Shown in pieces: positions 60,855 to 64,000 of a stretch of 64,000 nt of DNA. Location of the stretch: NCBI RefSeq assembly GCF_900086725.1, contig NZ_LT574836.1:600415-664414 (forward strand). Reading direction: 5' to 3'. A program made the translations under genes and the position numbers. Position 1 is the first letter of the stretch. Every line of letters starts with the position of its first letter. Source of the DNA: Bariatricus massiliensis (GTDB lineage: Bacteria; Bacillota; Clostridia; Lachnospirales; Lachnospiraceae). The notes below the pieces were generated by a model, which did no database searches, was not told the DNA's origin, and saw only the letters and a list, made by a program, of their open reading frames with translations.

Positions 60855-60909
60855 TTTAAGAAATTTCTAAGATTATTCTTAGATTAATCTAAGATAGATT
60901 TGTTACAAT
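60855..60909 (+). promoter_or_regulatory. Four 11-bp-phased repeats upstream of mtgA, response-regulator-type box with -10
   Basis: TTTAAG (60855), TCTAAG (60866), TCTTAG (60877) and TCTAAG (60888) are hexamers at exact 11-bp spacing with A/T-rich 5-bp spacers. This is the layout of OmpR/PhoB-family operators and is close to the streptococcal CiaR box TTTAAG-N5-TTTAAG. TACAAT (60904-60909) is a good -10 and there is no good -35, consistent with an activated promoter. The centre also forms an 18-bp palindrome (60877-60894). Confidence 0.65.
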
Positions 60910-60941
60910 GAAAGGGAAATGTACGAAAGAGAGGGCCTTGT

Positions 60942-61637
60942 ATGAAGCATATCAAGAGACTGCTTGTGTTGATTTTCCTTTGTATTGTATGTGTGGCTGG
61001 GTATTTTACTTACCGGGGATACCAGAGGTACGAAGCTGCAGTGGATGAAATTAGTATAGAAGAGAAAATAGGAGAGATTAAAAGCAATCCATCTTATACG
61101 ACATATGATGAACTTCCCAAGACATACTTGGAAGCGGTCGTGGCGGTGGAAGATAAGCGGTTCTATAAGCATTGGGGTGTTGATATTATCTCTGTAGGAC
61201 GGGCAATTAAAAATAACATACAGGCAGGGAAACTGGTTGAAGGCGGCAGTACCATCACACAGCAGCTTGCAAAAAACTTGTATTTTAATCAGGAGCAGAG
61301 CATTGAACGTAAAGCCGCCGAGGCTTTTATGGCCTTTTCTTTGGAGAATAAATACAGCAAAAAGGAGATTCTTGAATTCTATGTAAATACGATTTATTTC
61401 GGGGATGGTTATTATTGTGTTGCCGATGCAAGCAGAGGATACTTCGGAAAAGAACCGAATCAGATGTCGGATTATGAGAGTACAATGCTTGCGGGAGTAC
61501 CGAACGCGCCCTCCGCATATGCACCTACAGTGAATCCGGAGCTGGCCAAGGAGCGGCAGGAGAAAGTATTGAGAAGTATGGTCAAGGAAAAATACCTGAC
61601 ACAGGAGCAGGCCAGCCAGATTGTAGAAGGCCAATAA
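60942..61637 (+). CDS. mtgA: Monofunctional peptidoglycan glycosyltransferase (GT51)
   Basis: 231 residues. A single N-terminal transmembrane anchor (about residues 7-25) is followed by the GT51 domain, which polymerises lipid II into glycan strands. The catalytic glutamate is in AVEDKRFYKHWGVD, the second in GGSTITQQLAKNL, with further motifs NTIYFGDGYYCV and GVPNAPSAYAP. There is no penicillin-binding transpeptidase domain, so it is the monofunctional type and is not inhibited by beta-lactams. The phased box upstream suggests control by a two-component system. Confidence 0.93.
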   Translation: MKHIKRLLVLIFLCIVCVAGYFTYRGYQRYEAAVDEISIEEKIGEIKSNPSYTTYDELPKTYLEAVVAVEDKRFYKHWGVDIISVGRAIKNNIQAGKLVEGGSTITQQLAKNLYFNQEQSIERKAAEAFMAFSLENKYSKKEILEFYVNTIYFGDGYYCVADASRGYFGKEPNQMSDYESTMLAGVPNAPSAYAPTVNPELAKERQEKVLRSMVKEKYLTQEQASQIVEGQ

Positions 61638-61667
61638 GCTGAGATATCATAGATAGAATATAGAGAG

Positions 61668-61713
61668 AAAAAGAACATTCCCGCTTCAATCAGAGATGGG
61701 AATGTTCTTTTTT
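61668..61713 (+). terminator. Terminator after mtgA
   Basis: AAAAAGAACATTCCC (61668-61682) pairs with GGGAATGTTCTTTTT (61698-61712), a 15-bp stem with a 15-nt loop and a T tail. Confidence 0.93.
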
Positions 61714-61755
61714 CTATGCTTATATATTACCACAAAATGAGCAATTTTTCAAGTC

Positions 61756-61784
61756 TTGTAAAGGCTGTGGCAGAGACGTATAAT
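61756..61784 (+). promoter_or_regulatory. Promoter of the DUF6323-like gene
   Basis: TTGTAA (61756-61761), a 17-bp spacer and TATAAT (61779-61784), 28 bases before ATG 61813. Confidence 0.82.
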
Positions 61785-61812
61785 GAACCACTAAGACAAA
61801 GGAGGCGGTCTC

Positions 61813-62355
61813 ATGGATAGTGAATTATACGGATTTCTGGAAAAAGAAAGAGAAAAAACGGAACTTGCGGTTATTGCGGATTACAATGATAAGACAAGAG
61901 AGCGGTTTGCCCTATCGTTATCTGAGGAGGAAGCGAAGCAATTGATCGTGAGTAGGAATGCAAGCCTGAAAAAGTACCATAGGGTGGAGTTCGGGAGGGG
62001 AATACTTGATAAGCTGATTTATACGTTCTGTGACTCCCAGTATATTTGCCAAAATAATTATTCAGAAACACTCATTAAACTCCAAGATATTTTTTATGAA
62101 TATAAAAATGAAGTTCAGGATAAGGTGACGGATGATGAACTGCTTATGTTCATGAAAGAGCAGTTTGAAGGGGTTTGCTATGGAGATGTCGAATATCTGG
62201 AAGGGACCTGTCTGAAACGCTTTGCCCAAAATGTACGCATGGGATACCGGGGTTATGAAAAGAGTGGGGGCAAAGCCGAGTACGAGACTTTGAGTGAGGA
62301 AAAGCGATGGGATGATGAACTGTATTATAGTGTACTGGAAGAATTGTTCTGGTAG
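61813..62355 (+). CDS. Uncharacterised protein, DUF6323-like
   Basis: 180 residues, soluble, mostly helical and strongly charged. The stretch FALSLSEEEAKQLIVSRNASL and the later HRVEFGRGILDKLIYTFCDS resemble a Lachnospiraceae family of unknown function that I recall as DUF6323; I could not verify the number. A second conserved-looking part is NYSETLIKLQDIFYEYKNE and DDELLMFMKEQFEG. The ATG follows AAAGGAGG. The next gene starts 18 bases later, and the two families usually occur together. No catalytic residues can be named. Confidence 0.72.
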   Translation: MDSELYGFLEKEREKTELAVIADYNDKTRERFALSLSEEEAKQLIVSRNASLKKYHRVEFGRGILDKLIYTFCDSQYICQNNYSETLIKLQDIFYEYKNEVQDKVTDDELLMFMKEQFEGVCYGDVEYLEGTCLKRFAQNVRMGYRGYEKSGGKAEYETLSEEKRWDDELYYSVLEELFW

Positions 62356-62373
62356 GAGCGGAAGGGAGACAGC

Positions 62374-63207
62374 ATGGAATATCGAATGGAAGAATTATTG
62401 CCTGTAGTCGGAAAACTGGTGGAAAAGTTTACTTCAAAAGAGAGTAGTTCGGTGACTTTTGAGACGGCACAGATGCTTATGGAAGGGGTAATCTATTGTA
62501 TAGAACAGTGCTTCCCGGCATCGGGAACGGCCTTGGAAGCAGCTAAAAAGATGCCCGCAGAGGAAGCTTACCGCATAGGTTATGGACTGGCCGTCGAGAA
62601 GGTATATAAAGCAAAGGCGGTGTATGACGGACTGATTGTTGATTTTCAAGATTACGGATGCAGGAATTACCGGGAGACGGTCCGGGAGGGGATGCCCGCG
62701 TTTTTTCTCAAGTATGACGCGAAGTTCCAGCCACAAAACCACATTCTCACGTTGGACTATCCTTCCCTTGGTCAACATGAGAATCTGTGCGGCATAAATC
62801 TGATTTACGAGTATCTTTGTGATATTGCGCTTGAAAAACGTATCTTAGAGTGCTTTGATCGAGAGGCGGTGCAGATGCTTTTAAAGAGGACCGAGGAGTA
62901 TCACGATATTCTTTATATGGAAAATCTTTGTTCCCTTGTTCTTTTGCGCGCCGTGGGCTGTATGATTGCAGGGGCGAACGGCGCTGGCTTAGAATTATCA
63001 TTGAAAGATATTGAGGAAATCAGAGGATTTTTTAAGGGAAATACGAAAGAACAGATTGAGAATAAAGTGGCAGTATATATGAGAATCATAATTGAAAAGG
63101 CAAAGCTTGCGCCTCAGGCGTCCCATTTCCAAGGTTTAGTGCATGAATACGCGGTTAGAATCTACAATGCATTGGAAGACGATGGACTGAAGGGGGTATT
63201 TTTATAA
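62374..63207 (+). CDS. Uncharacterised protein, DUF6179-like
   Basis: 277 residues, soluble and helical. The opening ELLPVVGKLVEKFTSKESSSVTFE is followed by long helices and a C-terminal segment ending DDGLKGVFL. I recognise it as probably DUF6179, a partner of DUF6323, without certainty about the number. It is separated from the previous gene by 18 bases, so both are likely on one transcript. Proteins of this type are longer in some genomes as I recall, so the stop at 63205-63207 might be a shortening. Function unknown. Confidence 0.68.
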   Translation: MEYRMEELLPVVGKLVEKFTSKESSSVTFETAQMLMEGVIYCIEQCFPASGTALEAAKKMPAEEAYRIGYGLAVEKVYKAKAVYDGLIVDFQDYGCRNYRETVREGMPAFFLKYDAKFQPQNHILTLDYPSLGQHENLCGINLIYEYLCDIALEKRILECFDREAVQMLLKRTEEYHDILYMENLCSLVLLRAVGCMIAGANGAGLELSLKDIEEIRGFFKGNTKEQIENKVAVYMRIIIEKAKLAPQASHFQGLVHEYAVRIYNALEDDGLKGVFL

Positions 63208-63235
63208 TGACTTCATTTGTAAGGGGTGATATAAT
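63207..63235 (+). promoter_or_regulatory. Possible promoter of the last gene
   Basis: ATGACT (63207-63212), a 17-bp spacer and TATAAT (63230-63235) lie in the 71-base gap before ATG 63279. The -35 matches four of six positions. Confidence 0.5.
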
Positions 63236-63278
63236 GTCCATATGGTGTTGAGGATAGGAGCGTGAAAGGAGAGCGTCT

Positions 63279-64000
63279 ATGAAGAAAAGGGAGCTTCAGA
63301 TGGCAGGATGTCTGGTTGCGGATACGGTTTCGCAGGCTGCAGGGCTTTATGATGTTAGGGACATGACTGGAACGAAAGAAGAAATCACACAGCGTCTGCA
63401 GGATATGGTCAAGCGCAATGGAACAGAGAATACCTATTTTGATTTCTACTATGGCACACTTTCCGGAGAAGAGCAGCAGAAAATCCATTCTTTTTTGAAT
63501 GCGGAAGAGGTTTCCTTTCTGCAAAAATTGTGTTTGCCCCAGAACCGGGAAGAGGTTTATTTTTCATATGACAGAATGCTGTTTTCTATTGCGCTGAAGC
63601 TTTCCTTGAACGGCTGTCTGTTTTCCACATTTTATTTTTCCGCCACGAAGGAGACGGTGTGGTCTAATTATGACTGTAGATTTTTGGTTTTTTCAAGTAA
63701 GATGATAAAGCCCCAAAGGTTGAGACGGGGAGACCGGGTGGCAATTGTTTCACTTTCATGGGGCGGCCTCGGTGATTTGGAAACAATACACAAATTTCAT
63801 ATAGCAAAAGAGAGGCTGGAAAAGGACTTTGGGCTGCATGTGACCGTGATGCCTCATGCATTAAAGGGGACTGATTTTGTCGCAGAACATCCGGAGCTGC
63901 GGGCAAAGGATCTGATGGATGCCTTTGAGGATAAAACAATTTCAGCCATATTTTGTGCCATTGGCGGGGGGGGGAGTAATTTTGTTTTTTCTGTTTTTTT
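63279..64000 (+). CDS. Uncharacterised ~138-residue domain in frame with an S66 (LD-carboxypeptidase/MccF-like) domain, 3' partial
   Basis: The frame is open from ATG 63279 (RBS AAAGGAGAG) to the window edge. Residues 1-138 (start MKKRELQMAGCLVADTVSQA, end NYDCRFLVFSSK) match no family I know. From the methionine at 63693 the sequence MIKPQRLRRGDRVAIVSLSWGG, then VTVMPHALKGTDFVAEHPEL and LMDAFEDKTISAIFC, is a clear S66 peptidase N-terminus, whose family cleaves LD-peptide or microcin bonds. S66 proteins normally start at that methionine, but no ribosome binding site precedes it here. After GAIGG-like IGG the reading becomes low complexity, so the last ~13 codons are doubtful. The join may be a real fusion or a sequencing or assembly fault. 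Confidence 0.65.
   Translation, partial: MKKRELQMAGCLVADTVSQAAGLYDVRDMTGTKEEITQRLQDMVKRNGTENTYFDFYYGTLSGEEQQKIHSFLNAEEVSFLQKLCLPQNREEVYFSYDRMLFSIALKLSLNGCLFSTFYFSATKETVWSNYDCRFLVFSSKMIKPQRLRRGDRVAIVSLSWGGLGDLETIHKFHIAKERLEKDFGLHVTVMPHALKGTDFVAEHPELRAKDLMDAFEDKTISAIFCAIGGGGSNFVFSVF

Overview
The window looks like a chromosomal segment from a Gram-positive anaerobe of the class Clostridia, most probably the family Lachnospiraceae. The evidence is the gene content: a solitary large acyl-CoA dehydratase activase-like protein, an NfnAB-type electron-bifurcating transhydrogenase, a Re-citrate-synthase-like enzyme next to NADP-isocitrate dehydrogenase, a Rex redox repressor, tryptophanase, CFI-box and DUF1653 proteins, and strong GGAGG-type ribosome binding sites. 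Nearly all genes are on the + strand. The exceptions are the activase (4316-8593), tmcAL (18060-19343), an ABC-F protein (34824-36752) and tryptophanase (56822-58219). No insertion sequence, prophage, CRISPR array or rRNA was seen. The species cannot be named from the sequence alone.

Layout. 1-4300: the end of gpmI, a type-Ic aminotransferase, and a three-gene unit (CPA2 antiporter, SRPBCC protein, membrane-anchored XRE regulator) behind a perfect palindrome. 4300-8600: the 1425-residue activase. 8800-12630: a rhomboid-like membrane protein, pyruvate kinase, a DAP-decarboxylase-like enzyme and tRNA-Leu(CAA). 12700-18000: polA, coaE, walJ, an ACT protein and a DegV protein. 18000-25100: tmcAL, mgtE, ackA, yceD, rpmF, plsX, acpP and rnc. 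rpmF is a 59-residue gene. 25100-31400: smc, ftsY, threonine ammonia-lyase and DUF1653. 31400-34800: Re-citrate-synthase-like gene, GntR regulator and icd, with an operator on the promoter. 34800-43200: ABC-F, rex, nnr, alr, a MazF-like gene with no visible antitoxin, a CorC protein, yebC and a CFI-box protein. 43200-54500: metY, a ClpP-class protein, ftsK/spoIIIE, fhs, folD, a zinc-ribbon/RTG-repeat membrane protein and nfnAB. 54600-64000: a PPOX-like flavoprotein, a PH-domain protein, a HAD phosphatase, rlmH, tnaA with a long leader, a radical SAM protein, lgt, a NUDIX protein, a monofunctional transglycosylase, and a small cluster of uncharacterised genes ending in an S66-peptidase-like partial gene.

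Functionally, most of the window is core housekeeping: lower glycolysis and acetate formation (gpmI, pyk, ackA), C1-folate metabolism (fhs, folD), lipid initiation (yceD-rpmF-plsX-acpP), replication, segregation and secretion (polA, smc, ftsY, ftsK), and cell wall and lipoproteins (alr, mtgA, lgt). Redox control is a recurring theme: Rex, NfnAB and the Re-citrate synthase/IDH pair. The most interesting items are regulatory DNA: a 9-bp inverted repeat on the Re-citrate synthase promoter, a four-copy 11-bp-phased box before the transglycosylase, Rex-like sites at rex and ackA, and a long tnaA leader. The uncharacterised cluster at 61813-64000 also stands out. The last ~38 bases look like unreliable contig-end sequence.
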